This document shows positions 34,821 to 47,882 of a DNA stretch of 64,000 nt, one piece after another (position 1 is the stretch's first letter; the number at the start of each line of letters is the position of its first letter). The position numbers and the translations under genes were made by a program. Origin of the DNA: Caprella mutica (taxonomy: Eukaryota; Arthropoda; Malacostraca; Amphipoda; Caprellidae); assembly GCA_947561585.1 (NCBI GenBank), contig CANNZV010002574.1, positions 1-64,000 on the forward strand, in the 5' to 3' direction. The notes beneath the pieces are model-generated. The model ran no database searches and was not told the DNA's origin. It was given only the letters and a program-made list of their open reading frames with translations.

Positions 34821-37288
34821 TGAGATCTCTGATGGTAAGCTCCTGTCACTTTCTTGTGTGTCATTGTGATGATAGTACATATCTTTAGTCACTATTCTGT
34901 GCAATCATTTTAATTCTACTATCATAACTCAAAGAGTTTTACTGACATTTTCCTAATATCTGTAGGATATTTTACATAAATCAATATTTAGATTATTTAA
35001 ATTCATTACTTCTAGCACTAGTAACTACAGTTCAATATACTATACTCGATAAATTATTCTATTGTCAGTATTAGAACTATATATAATACATTCCGATAGA
35101 ACTCAGCTTTAAACACAGGGAAAGTTTTGAAATAGCTTTCTAAGAGTTAAAGTGTTCTGAATGTCTCTGATCGAGAAGGAGAAGAGTTAATATCACTCAG
35201 AATATTGACCTAGTAAGCCAAGAGTTCAATACACCGTAGATATTTTCCATTATCTCTTGCCTGTTCTTGACCTACTTCTGGTTTCCATCTTTTGGGTACA
35301 CTTTGCGTAATATTCCCTCAGTCTTTTGAAAATACCTAGTGTTGAAGAATCTTATTTTCCTTATTTCTCAAACTGAATAATTTGGAAACCTCTAACGATA
35401 ATTTCTATTTTCATTGCTAACTACTAAATTTCAAACAAATTCATCTTTCTTTTTTATGCAATCAGAAGAACCATATGATATTTTTTTATATATTTCTTTA
35501 TGTGGAATACAAACAGTTGACCTCTAAGAAAAAGCTCATTTCACCAGTTTCACCTTAGCGCCCTAGTTTCTACCCAAGGCATTAGACCATTTCACCGATA
35601 GAGTCAGTTTGTCTCACTGCCAATGAGTCTTACTCATCTACTCCTTAACTCAATGAAAATGAAAGTAAAGCAAATTCCTTAGACTGGAATGAATGGCCGC
35701 GGTTAATCCTATCTGGAATATGATTTACATTGGATTTTGAATTAATTTTCTATTTTTGTGTTCCCAGTGAGTGTCTCAATTTTGGAAAAATTTCTATTTC
35801 AAGTGATTTTCTTTTTTTTCATGATCATTATTTCGAAACTAATTTTAAAAATTGAGTTTATTTGTAATGCGTTATATAATTTTTTTTTAATTATTCTTGT
35901 TACTCCTAACATAATTCCATTTTCCTGTTAACTTTTCTCCTTTTTTAACATTCTCTTTATTCTTTTTAAAGTCCGTAATATAAAGCGTAATGTTTTGAAA
36001 GTGAAATTATTTGAAATGTAAATTTTACTCGCAATAACTTTCTCACTCTAATTTAATATTATTGCTCTCTGCAGCACAGCATGTAAGGCGAGCAGAGTTC
36101 TACCATATTAAAGTTTCTGATCAATGTGCCTTAGTTTGTAATTCAGTTTATTTCATTTGTAATTGAAAATATATAGTGAGAAAATAATAATTCATTCATT
36201 AGCAATCACTCTCTTCGCACACAAGAGACCATCGGAAAACCCATTCGCTACAAAACTAACTCACAAAACCTAAATATCGTTATCGTAATCTCATTCTATA
36301 ATTGTTTCGAAAATACCACCAAATAATCAACTGCTTCTATCTCTTCATCCCTAAGATTCTTACCCTCGCCGCTGTGGCCATCGCCGCCCCACAGGGATAC
36401 AACGCCCCTGCCCCCAGACCAGACTGTGGTAACGGTCAAGTCAGAAGGGCTGACGGAAGCTGCGCCCAGCCAATCGTCACCAGAAACCTCTACCTTTACA
36501 ATGCCCCTGCCCAGAAAGTCCAGGTTGGACCTGCCCCATACCTCCCTGACCCCAAGGTACGTCTTTTTGGATATTCGTATTCCATTAACTATTTCGAATA
36601 GGTTGATCATCAAGGATTTCAGAACTATTTTTTATTTCAAGTCTTTAATTTAGTTATCCATCTAGGTTTATGGAACGAAATAGCTTTTTCTTGAATCCCG
36701 AAGTTCATTTCCGTGATAAAACCTAAATCGTTTATCGATCTAACCAGTATTTTCTTTATTACCAGGTACACTACAACTACGTTTTCGTGCGTACCCCAGC
36801 AGTTGTTGGAGGAGCCAGGCCCGTCGTTGTCCCACCACCACAACAGAAGACTCTGGTTTACCTCCTGAGCGAGAGGCCCGGTGCACAACAGCAACAGGTT
36901 ATCGAAGTTCCCGCCAACCCAACTCAGCCTGAGGTATTCTTCGTCAACTACAACCAGGGAGACAACCCTGAACTTCCCGGTGGAATTGACCTCCAAACTG
37001 CTCTCAGCCAGTCTGCTGCCCAAGGACAGGTTATCGAAGGTACGAACGACTAGCCTGAATATTGTTTCTTAATTCTTTTATACATAATATTCCCATTAAC
37101 CATTTCCATTCGTATTTCAATTTCCAGGTGCCGGTGGTGCTGGATTCGGTTCCGGTTCAGGATTCGGTTCCGATGAAGGATTCGGATCTGATGAAGGTGG
37201 ATTCGGAGGGGGAGTCGGTGGTGGTGTCGGCGGTGGTGTCGGCGGTGGTGTCGGAGGCGGATACTCCGCTCCCCAGAGGAGATATTAA
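34821..37288 (+). CDS. Tweedle cuticular protein, four coding exons
   Basis: Secreted structural protein of the cuticle, probably chitin-associated. Exons: 34821-34835, 36356-36556, 36766-37039 and 37128-37288, giving 216 residues. The donors are GTAAGC, GTACGT and GTACGA; the intron phases are 0, 0 and 1. The first exon codes only MRSLM and joins ILTLAAVAIAAPQ to make a signal peptide (cleavage near residue 15-16). Next come a Cys pair at C29 and C41 (CGNGQVRRADGSC) and the Tweedle (DUF243) domain, about residues 47-150, with RNLYLYNAP, VHYNYVFVRTP, QQKTLVYLLSE, PEVFFVNYNQGDNPELPGG and IDLQTAL. A Gly-rich tail with GFGSDEG and repeated GGGV motifs follows, ending QRRY. Length and motif order fit the family. 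This is the only one of the three genes here with introns inside the domain and tail. A possible AATAAA is at 37917. Confidence 0.93.
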
Positions 37289-38678
37289 GAATCTTCAAAA
37301 TGATTAACTTATTTCAATTTATTTATTTTGTTGAATTCATTTTCATAATGAAGTAACGAATGTCAGCTGTTTATAGCGAACAACTGACATTGAATTAACT
37401 GTTCCTCAAAGATCGAAGGACATCGAAATGTTGAGTAATTATATATTTGATAAAAAATCGCCTCTTTAATATATATCCTTTCTCATAAAATAAGTATGAT
37501 CCAAACACTAGAAATCTCTATATAGCGATCACTGAATAGGAAATCAAAAGAAATTAATGAACGATGCCATGCAAGGGTATACAAGGAATTAGCGATATTA
37601 GTTAATTATTATCTGATGTATAAACTGATAACATCAATGATACTATATTATTAGTTGAGTAAATGAATTAGATATTCTCTATTATACATATATGTAGAAC
37701 AGCTTATCTTATCTTCTTCAATCATTCGTTAGAGCTTTATCTAAACTTTGAAATTCTTTGACCATTTTTTATGATTTTGAGGAAAAAATATGATAAATGT
37801 AACGATGATTTTAAACAAGATTGAACTGAAATAATTGACTGATACCTTATAGGAATTTGTGCTATCTAATAATATATAAAAACATTATGCTGGGCCGAGA
37901 CAACTTCTTTTAACTCAATAAAAAGTCTCCTATTTCATAGCTAAGAAACGCAGGTCAAGGTATCCTTCAAAAGGCAGATATTAGTCGAAAGTGGATCCTG
38001 CCGATAGTTAGACCAGCCCAGCTATATGAATTTGTCTATATTTTTTTAGTGATTAAAAACTTATTGCAAGGGTTAGGGACTACAAATTATTTAAATATAA
38101 AAAGGCAAAAACTCCTATTCATATTAAAACCGTATCGGAAAAATCTTAAAATTGAATGATATTTTGTTTGATATACGTATATTACTATATAGTATATAAT
38201 TAAATTATTCAAAGACAATATTGATATTATTCATATATTTAAATTTATTTAACAATCATAAAATTAAGTTCTGATAATATTACTACCAAATAAATAAAGT
38301 ACATATTGAAAAAATCTGATTTCAAAAACTACTATGTGAGCAGGTATAAAGAGCACAATAGGTACCGATTATCAAAAATTATATTCATTTTATCCTTTTT
38401 TAAGAAACAAATCTTTCAATAGTTATGAAAAAATAAATTGATTAATTATTCACACTATTAATTAATTGCTACTAATTTAGATAAAAATCCATTACTACAA
38501 TGTTATATCTTGTATAATGTATATAATAACAATAATTAAAAATAAAAATAGAATCTATTCAACAACAAATATATACAAAGATAACAAAATTTATAGTAAT
38601 CCAATTAGTGTAGCTACCTATATTAACAGATAGAAACTAAAAACCAATATCATATAAATATTTTGTTTAATTAGATAA
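37289..38678. other. Spacer between convergent Tweedle genes
   Basis: 3' flank of the + gene and of the - gene. A+T-rich, with no other gene seen. AATAAA at 37917-37922 is the clearest polyadenylation signal for the + gene. For the - gene only a weak ATTAAA at 38666-38671 is near. Confidence 0.55.
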
Positions 38679-41600
38679 TCAAGAATCGAAGAGATGATAG
38701 TCCTCCAGTTCATTCGCTCCATATCCATCCGAACCACGGAAATTAGTGCCTGTGCTCAAATCTGCTGACTTGGACAGAGCTGATTCAAGATCTATTCCCC
38801 CCGGTAGAATAGGATTATCTCCCTCATCGTAATTCACATAGAACACTTCAGGTTCACTCAAGTTAGGAGCTACCTCAATGACCTCTTGTTCAACAGTCGA
38901 TGGATTCTCACTCAGCACATACACCAAAGTTTTTTGTTTTGTGGGCGGGACTACTAGTGGTCTGATTGCACCTTTGATGTTCGGAGTTTTAATAAATACG
39001 TAGTTGTAATGGACTTTGCGCTTTGGTATTGACAATTGTGGTTTTTCTTGATAGTTTAGATTTGGTGCTTTATAAAGATACACATTTTTGTTCACTTTAG
39101 GCCTCCTTCTTATTCTATCCGGAAGACACTGATTGTAGAGTCGCCTGTAGCCACTTGGACAGGATCTTCTTGTTGCCTCGGCTTGAAGCTGCTGTATCAG
39201 ACGAACGTCTCTTAAGCTTCGTAATAGTTTTCTGTCCCTCAAAGCTTTTAGATATTTAAATTTCTCCAATGCTCGTAGTTGATTTATCTCTTTCAAAGTT
39301 CGTATCACACTCCTATCATCACTCGAAAATCCCGAGAAATCATCCTGACCTTCCGTCGCCGAATTTAAGAGAACCAGAGATAGCATCTGAAATTCGAAAA
39401 AAAATATTTCATTACCGATTAACACGTATCTTATTTGTAGTTGAATATCTAGAGCTTAATAAAAGATATTAGAATGCAATTTATAACAAAGAGTAGGTAC
39501 ATATTTTGAATGCAAACAATGATCAGTGCAATCTTTCCAGAAGAATTTCATGGATGGATTATTTCATTATTTCTAACACTTGGAAAATATTTTGAGTTGA
39601 TTTTAATTCAATGAGCAAGATAAAATAGAGAGGAATTTAGTTAATTATACACCCAACTATTGATTACAAATATAATAGAAAGTGGCTAGGTATTGAATTT
39701 CCTTGACATTCTATACTTTTAAGATTCAGAGATGAATTGAAAAATATTAAAACATTATTACTTACATCATTGTATTTAACTTATTTAATTAGTTATCTAA
39801 TTTTGACATTCTATTTTGGTTTAAGACTTCACTATCAATTCAATGTTGTATTTTAGTATTCTCAATTAATAACAATAAATAATAATTATTTAATATATAG
39901 TATTTGAAAAAAAATTTAGAATATGTTATTTATTATTTTTCTGTTATTAGTTTTCATTTATTATAAACTACAATCAAAATCTATCCTATTCAAGAAACGC
40001 CGTGAGACATAAGGATGAAGTTATTTGGTGGTTGGCGTCCCTATAACATAAAGATGAATAATTGCGAATTTAATCTTCCAAAAAAATATCCAAAAAATTT
40101 TCATTATCAGATTTATGCAAAAATTGTTCTTTAAAGTCTAGTCTACCATGTAAATAAATTTCAGAAGTTTTCTACTATATTCTCCCAAAGAAAATATCAT
40201 CTTTCTTAAGGGGGCACTCATCTATATGAAAACTAGAGCGACCTATTTCTGAACAGTCTTTTATTTACTGTCCAATGGAGCTGAAATTTTGTTATGCAAT
40301 GTAAAATTGAATTCAAAGATTATTTTTTCAGGATAATTTTTTGATGAAATATATATTAAAAAATATGATAGAATTTATTTTGTAAAAATTCAACATTTAA
40401 ATTTTTATTCAATTTTTTTACTTAATATTAGTGTGAATAATTAAACTCGAACTCTTTTTTTTTAAATTATCAAAAATATAATTTTAGGGCCTTTTTATTT
40501 TTTTTCTAATTTTTAATTCTGTTGTGACTAAAAAAGAGGTACGTTCCTCTAGAATACCATGCAACAAACAGCATAAAAATTGATTCAAAATGTAGAAGTA
40601 GTAGTAAATCCTTTTCTCAATTACAAAAAAATACAATTATATTTTGATACTACTTCAGCGATTTTCAATCAATTTTGATGCAATTTTCGGGAGGTTACTC
40701 TGAAGGAAATTATCATTCTATTAAAATGTAATTAAAATTTCAAATTACAATTATGAAAGAAATCCAAAACCAAATGAAAATATTGGCAAAATAATTTTTT
40801 GGTATAATATTGAAATATTTTATATATTCAAATTAAATCATCCACACTGAATTGTCTAAAATTTGAGACAAAGAACAAAGAAATTGAACTAAAATTTAAG
40901 AAATTAAATGAAAATTTAAATTGTGATTTAAGATACAGGACTGTGTGAAAGATAAACAGATGAAGTACTGAAATTCAGGAACTACCGGAGTAAATGAGGC
41001 TTGTTCAGGAAGAATTAGAACTTTTTACTTTTAAAACTTCACTCGAGTTGCTGAAAGTTCTGGCATTTTATAGTGCAAAACAGACTTAAGCAAAATCAAT
41101 TAATATAATGCAACATGTTTAGTTTTAATTTAGATTTGTTTTTCATTTTATTACCATGCGGAAATATGGAGCTTTGGTTGCGTCAAATTTTGATTAATAC
41201 TATAATATAAAATAGCTATCATTCCTATAAGAGATGTTTCTAGTGTGATTTAAATATGATATAAAACTAAACAGAACAAATTATGCTAAATTACTTTTTT
41301 ATTAATATTTTACGATACATTAATACGTCTTAGACAATAAAAGTCACAAAGTTTCAACAACTCAAGTCAATTAGTTTGTAAATTATGCACCAACAGGACC
41401 GGGCCTCTCAGACCCGTTGGTCATACCAGGGTTGAGCATAAATCACTGCATTTTGATTGTAGTGGATGATTGGTTTTTACATAAAAAGGTGGGTTATAGC
41501 AAAGTATCATCATTATTGATATAATATACTATGATCATTAATTTAATGGTATAATAATTAAAACCTGTTTATTACGTATAATTTACAGACGATCTTCCAT

Positions 41601-43045
41601 AAATTGAAATTACAAATGATTTTTTTGTAAGGGTTGGGGCCAATACATTTAATTTAATTGCAGATCAATTATTATTTCCCGATAATACATTCCTTTTCCT
41701 TGAAAGACCAGACGTCAAACTAATTACCCTGAAGAATTAATCCAGAGAGCAATAGAGGTCATTGAAAGTAATGCTATGAACTTTCCAGAATCTGCTGCGG
41801 AGTTAAAACTTACATTCAGCATCTCAAATAAGAAGAACTATCAGATTTTTGCATTGAGTGAAGAAACAGAAAGGTACTTGGTTAATTTTCTCTTTATGAC
41901 AGCTTTTGGTGGATTCCAACATTATAACAACAATTTCCACCATCTTATGAAAATATTCGTGATCTCCAATGACATCTAATTCAGTAGTTCAATTTAAGAG
42001 TTATATTTCCCATCTGATTGAATCAAGAGTATTTTGAATTGTCACAAGTTACAGTTGAGTATATATTTCCCTTCAGATGGGTGTATTAAACATTAGAATG
42101 CCATTTCTTCAATAATAGAATTCGACATTTTACCTCATAGATATGATATTATTGCTTGTGAGGTCATGTCTATTTGAGTGCGTGTAGCGTCCGTTAAGAC
42201 ACCTCCATTTGAAGTTTCTTTTTGTTACAGCTATTGGGGAATTTCCGGTTCCATCTAAAAACTAGTCAAGATATTAATATGAAAATTAACCTGTTGGACA
42301 TTGAGACAAAAGCCTGTAAATTTTAGGAAAACATCACATATAAAAATGACGCTGTAATATGATGAACTAATTTTGGTAATATTTCGAACTCGTTAAGTTA
42401 TTTATAATTCCAATTAACTGACAATAATCGGAACTCATGTAAAGTTTTCTCTGTTTTTCAGTTAGTTGGCTTACTAATTAATTTTAGAAAAGACAGAAAT
42501 TACCCAAAGTTAAGATATTTATTCTATATCTTCAGCTTGTGAAGGCAACGATTGTGGACAAAAAAATTGTATATGTTTATATATGCATGAAAATTACCAT
42601 TTAGTTACTTTCATTTTGCTATATTCTTTATATTCTATAAATTATTTGTTGCCAAATGGCAATATATCAACATCACCGATACTGTCTTTTTTCTTACGGT
42701 ACTTTGAGAGAAATCTTCTATGCCAATAAAGGAGAATCAATTGAAAATATGTTCCAAATGGAACCTATATATATTTTAAGTGGAAAATTTTATTCAACTA
42801 ATCATACAAAACAGTAGTTCAGATTTTGATTAATTAGACTCATTCGATCGTGACGCGTCTTCAAGTTGGCATTTTGTATTGAGACTATTGCTAAGCAAAC
42901 CTCCTGTTAATTTGCAGGCAAATGATGACTCCGGTTAATCAATGTCATGATGACTGTCAATAAAATATGACACTAGTTTCGAACCCTTAATCACTAGAAT
43001 TAGAAACAGTTTACATTAATCGCAACTCACCAGCAGCCTCCACAT
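38679..43045 (-). CDS. Tweedle cuticular protein, two coding exons
   Basis: Exon 1 is 43031-43045 (MWRLL, donor GTGAGT). Exon 2 is 38679-39386 (acceptor AATTTCAG, stop TGA), giving 240 residues. The joined start MWRLLMLSLVLLNSATEG is a good signal peptide, which is why I chose this distant first exon. An in-frame ATG at 43061-43063 would add MRVESK but has a poorer context. The 3.6-kb intron holds a dispersed repeat. The mature protein has an unusual basic, charged N-terminal stretch (FKYLKALRDRKLLRSLRDVR), then a Cys pair (CPSGYRRLYNQC), then the Tweedle domain: KNVYLYKAPN, VHYNYVFIKTP, KQKTLVYVLSE, PEVFYVNYDEGDNPILPGG and IDLESAL. There is no Gly-rich tail. Role: secreted cuticle component. 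It is convergent with the gene at 34821. Confidence 0.88.
39387..41257. other. Intron of the second Tweedle gene, 3' part
   Basis: A+T-rich sequence with many short poly-T and poly-A tracts. No feature recognised. Confidence 0.5.
41258..41390. repeat. Dispersed repeat, copy at 41.3 kb
   Basis: The diverged partner of 28505-28635, in the same orientation. Immediately after it (41395-41425) lies an imperfect GC-rich palindrome (GACCGGGCCTCTCAGACCCG), which may be the end of the same element but is absent from the other copy. Confidence 0.6.
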
Positions 43046-43110
43046 CTTACTCTCAACTCTCATGGAAGCGTAATAGAGCACATCACTGAATACCTTTCAT
43101 TTTAATACCC
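43031..43110 (-). promoter_or_regulatory. Promoter and first exon region of the second Tweedle gene
   Basis: A TATA-like TATTAAAA (43100-43107, minus strand) precedes an initiator-like TCAGTG (43084-43089) about 20 bp downstream, closer than usual, so the real start site may be nearer 43076. The upstream 43110-43330 is clearly less AT-rich than the surroundings. Confidence 0.5.
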
Positions 43111-43330
43111 ACCCCTCCTTCTTTCGTTCCGAGATGACAACCACTTTTTACCCCATCCATGCAAGCAAAAGAAGCAGAAAAGATATCTCGTGTTATGGCG
43201 AACTCCGCACAAAAACCAAACTAGTATTTAGAAACGCATAGCGGAACCTCCCTGTCCGTGATTCGCTCTGTCGGACCCTTTTTTTAGCCAAATAACTTTC
43301 TGTTGTACTTCACGTATGAGTGACGCTTTG

Positions 43331-46050
43331 AAAGTACTTCGTGTCGGAAATGGTCATAAATATAAACTTTACATTAGACACATTGTTGTGACTTTTTAGT
43401 GAAAATAAAGTCGGTTAAAAATTAGATGTATTGCCATTTACTTAATATAAACCATAAACAATTTTATTTTAATACTATTCTATGATTTAGCATTACTTTT
43501 CTGAAAATAATTGTGATTAACTCATTAATTTCATTTAAATATCGCAAAATTCCATTCTATCTATGACAGCTAATCGAATTTATCTACTCCGAATTATACA
43601 TCCCAATAATATTTGATTGATAAGTTATTTCATGTCTTTTCACTTTCAAACCATTCACTTTGCTGCCATTAAAGCAATCCAAAATGTTCTATAGACTTTC
43701 TCGCTTGGCCAACCATTGCCCAGGGCATTTGGTACCCGAACTAATGAATGAGATAAGAGACCTGCAAGCCAGTCACTGATAAGGGCTATCTATTCCACGG
43801 TACAGCGAGTTGCAATTAGATTGAATGATTTCTTGAACAGCTTTTGTAATCCACAAGAAAGAAGAAACATAGATTATTTTATGTAGCAGACTAAGAATTT
43901 TTTAAAGACAGCGAATCTGAGTGATTAGATATGGCTGTATTTATACCTTAATCGGATTATAAATATATATCAGGTGAAATGGGTATATCATTAGGTATAA
44001 TGAAATCAATGATTGATATTGATATTCACTTAATGTAAATAATGTGCAGCATAACTAATCATCACGATGCAAGTTCGCATTTTATTTGTTTGATCGTATT
44101 GACCTTTAAAAGATATATAACCATTAATGTAAACTCTTTCGATAGATTAATTAACTCATTTCTCATTTGCACAATATTGTTTTCACTGAAATTTTTTAAT
44201 TTCTTAGAAAATAATTTAAAAATAAACTAGAATTTCATTTCATTTATTTTTAGGCGTTATTTTTTAACTTAATTGGGCTCAGTGTTTAACTATCTATTTA
44301 TTCATACATAATAATAAAATTTAACTTTTTAACTTTGAATGAACTGATTTGAATTGGAATATGTAGATGAGATAACATTCCTAATTATTTAACTAAAATA
44401 GGAAAATTAATCAAACAGCATTAACAATAGAATAAAATGCAAATCAATACCAGTATAAGAACGGTTTCTGTCTGTCTACCCATCACACGAACCTATAATA
44501 ATATGATCTGGAACATGAATATCAATTTGACAAGCAGATAGAACATGAAAATCAAATTATTATTCTAATATCAATTGAATAAATAATTTCAATAACTAAA
44601 CTAAATTATTTTCTATTCAATTGAATAAAATTGAGTGAAAGCGGACCCAGGGACCACAATTATTACATAAAAATTGAACTTTCATCGGTGTCCATAAAAT
44701 TGATATACTAAAATTACCGTCATTTTTTACGGCACTTATACACTAGTATACATAACACAAATACGCATGCCCTGTAAAAAGTGGAGGTACAGCAATCGAA
44801 GAAAAGGATTTTATCTCTCATACCTACTTTCAAATTTTTCATCGAGGATTTTTTTCGTATTTAGTTAAGTTGTTTCTTAATTTCTCCTCACTGTGATTTT
44901 CTCTATTCTTTTCGTGAAGGAGAAAGATATAAAATTTATAAGGGAAATATTTAAAAAGAAGTTTCCATAAAGCTTTGATGGAATTTTAATGATTAATGTA
45001 AGGTAACATTTTAGCCAGAAGTGACTTCAGATTTCAAAAATTGATTAGTGATCAGGGAATTTCGCTCAAGTAATAGATTTTATTTTTCTAATAATTTTGC
45101 TTCGAATCCATTTTCAATATCATTCAGATTTAGATATCATTTGTATGCAACTAAAATAACACAATCCATAAATCTGATTTTTAAAAAATTATTCATATTT
45201 ATGAAATTTTCTCTTCGTTTAGGATGATCAGAAACTGATTAAACTTGCTTTTATTTGAATGGCTTTTAAAATATCCGGAAATATTCAAATTAGTAAACAA
45301 TGAATAAAATTTACCTTCCCAGTTTTGACGGTGTGAATAAATTAAATAAAAATAAAGCGTTAGTTTGAAATTACTTCAATCCTTAACTTTACTTTCTCTC
45401 AAGATAATATAACTTTTTACTCTACACTAATATGTCCTATTGAATTGGTCTGCTTCTAATGAAAATAATAGTAAATCACGTATAATCCGTAATAATTGTT
45501 GATGTATTGGATTACTTAGACATATGATTAATAAAATTTCAATGTTTAATTGATAAAAAAATTCAACATTAAATGAATAGGAGAACTATTTCAATAATTT
45601 CTTGACTTTTGAATTCTATGTGAATCTGTGTTGAGCTACAACTGCAAAAAAGAACAATCGATTCTTTGATTTCAAACATGCATATAGCATATCTATACTT
45701 ACTTTGCAAAATAATTACTGAAATATCATTTCATAGCTTAATATATCAGGTAACTCTTCGAAAATTAATGAATGTCACGAAGAAACTATGACTTGATAAA
45801 AAGGTGAAGTTAGTGTGAATAATAAATAAAATAACGATGGTAAGTAGTCATAGAATAGGTTCAAAGTTTATTTTTATACTGTTCATGAAAATAAATAAAA
45901 CATACACAATTCATTGAATTAGAAAGAGTTATTCACATATATTTTTAAATTCTTCCTAACCTTTGGTAAAATGCACAACAACAAACAAATAAAGTAAAAG
46001 TAAGTATGAAAATATCACTATAATGTATACGAAATTAAAAATATATTTTC
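43331..46050. other. Non-coding, nothing recognised
   Basis: Spacer between the two minus-strand Tweedle genes. A+T-rich, with short unremarkable frames only (for example 44042-44230 on +). Confidence 0.5.
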
Positions 46051-46051
46051 T

Positions 46052-46057
46052 TTTATT
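46052..46057 (-). terminator. Polyadenylation signal of the third Tweedle gene
   Basis: AATAAA on the minus strand, about 130 nt beyond the stop codon at 46188. Confidence 0.5.
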
Positions 46058-46187
46058 CGTATCATATAATTATGTTTTGAATTCATTTCTAACTGTAGAA
46101 CGTATACACAAAACAGTTCTACAATAACAATCAATTAATACATATCTTATATATGGAAGTTATAACTGATAAAGTTTAATAATATAT

Positions 46188-47857
46188 TCAATAGAGATCA
46201 AGGTTTTCATTTACAAACAAACTAGCGCCTAAATCGTTGTGATAAGTGCTGTCGTCAGTCTGTGGAACATTATGAGAATAAGAAAGATCTAAGTCTGGCT
46301 CTTCTTGAACTCCACCCAAACCATCTTCTATGACTGAGGGCTGTATAGCAGAGCCTTTCAGAGCTGTCTCTAGATCAATACCTCCGGGAAGAATGGGGTT
46401 CTCGCCTTGGTCGTAGTTAACATAGAACACCTCGGGTGCAATCACATCTGAGGGAACTTCAATAACTTGCTGCTGCTGATTGCTGTTCTCGTTCAGTACG
46501 TAGACTACTGTTTTCTGCTGAGTGGGAGGAATCACTATCGGTGAAGGACCATTCTGTGCATTGGGAGTCCTTATGAATACGTAGTTGTAATTGATGGATG
46601 GGTTGGGTAGCTTGGGAGGTGGGCCATAAGTCAGTTGCTGTTCCGGTGCATTATACACAAAAATCTTCCTACTCACAATAGGTTGAACACAAGAGCCGTC
46701 TATTTTCCTAACCAATCCATCGCTACATTGCTTAGCCAGTCTAGGCTGCTGATACTCAGATGCTTGATGAGGGTGGAAAATGGGTCTCCTCACAGGTCTG
46801 ATTAAGCTTTGTGATGCCAAAACTTCTGACAGTTGGACAGAAATTACAGCCACCGAAAAGAAAATCTGAAATAAGAGAGTAGTAAGAATACATCATTTTA
46901 ACTGTTAAAGTAATGCATTTGTGATTTACCGACTCGCGAGATATAGAAAGAATATCTTTATAGGGATAATTTTTGGAGTAGATATTAAGCTACCCAAACT
47001 ACTTTTCATATAGAAATTGTTACTTCAATATATATACTGTATATATATATTAATGGTATACAATCTATCTATCTAATGTTATTAATTTCGGCATTTTTAC
47101 ATATTTATCATATAATTGATTGATTTTCTTTTCATTATAGCTATTTATTTCATTTAGGAGCAAATAATTTTTCTATTGCAAAATGTGAAATACATATATA
47201 ATAGATATTTTAAAAGTTTAAATATAACAGAAGTGATTTCAAATTCATTGAGAATATCAAAAGTCATCTCTATCAAAAAAAAATACAAATAATATTCCCT
47301 TAGATATGAAATCCAATGGTTCAAAGCCTTCATATCTAATTTCACTCTACGAATTGTGTACCTAGGCAACTTTAGGTTAAAGTAGTGTATTCCGAATGTG
47401 CAATTGAAATGGTTAAGCGGAATGTAAATAGTCATAGAGTTATTTCTCTACACTATGCAAGTCATCTCTTAAATATTATATTTTGTTGGAGAGCAATGAG
47501 GTTGCATAGCTGCAATCTCTGATTGGACCGCAGAATATTATCGAGTGTCATGGCGTACATTGCACAGACATTATTGGCCTTTAACGGTCGCTCTTACGGA
47601 ATATATTGGCTAGAAAGTTAATCCTACTCTAAAAGGTATTTTTTTTATCACGATATATAGTAATCACAAGAACACTTTAAAACGGATAAAAATTAGCACA
47701 ATGGTTAGTCAAATCAATATCATAATTAATAGACTAATTTTCGTAACACATTTAAATATATCTCACAATCCAATCAACCATAAAGAGATAAAAGTGAAAT
47801 ACTAATCACAGCCTAAGAGTCCAGTAATGGCTAACAGACACTCACTAGGCAGTTCAT
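46188..47857 (-). CDS. Tweedle cuticular protein, two coding exons
   Basis: Exon 1 is 47846-47857 (MNCL, donor GTGAGT). Exon 2 is 46188-46865 (acceptor TTATTTCAG), giving 229 residues. The joined start MNCLIFFSVAVISVQLSEVL is a signal peptide, probably cut after LAS (residue 22). A linker rich in Pro, Arg and His follows, then the Cys pair C51 and C63 (CSDGLVRKIDGSC) with the same spacing as in the gene at 34821. The Tweedle domain has RKIFVYNAPEQ, INYNYVFIRTP, QQKTVVYVLNE, PEVFYVNYDQGENPILPGG and IDLETAL. The tail is acidic (EEPDLDLSYSHN), ending ENLDLY, unlike the Gly-rich tail of the + gene. Role: secreted cuticle component. It is in the same direction as the gene at 38679. Confidence 0.93.
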
Positions 47858-47882
47858 TTTGCTCAGCAACTCAGACAGAAAA

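Noticed and set aside
36296..37298. Minus-strand open frames opposite the first Tweedle gene
   Set aside because: They are shadows of the spliced + gene, whose domain and splice sites are unambiguous.
39269..39472. Plus-strand open frame opposite the second Tweedle gene
   Set aside because: A shadow of the Tweedle coding exon and its acceptor region.
39767..39785. ATGAT followed by GTAAGT as first exon of the second Tweedle gene
   Set aside because: The phase does not match the phase-0 acceptor at 39386; MWRLL at 43031-43045 joins in frame and gives a proper signal peptide.
41395..41425. GC-rich palindrome as a Helitron end
   Set aside because: The stem is imperfect and no CTAG-type end or matching 5' terminus follows.
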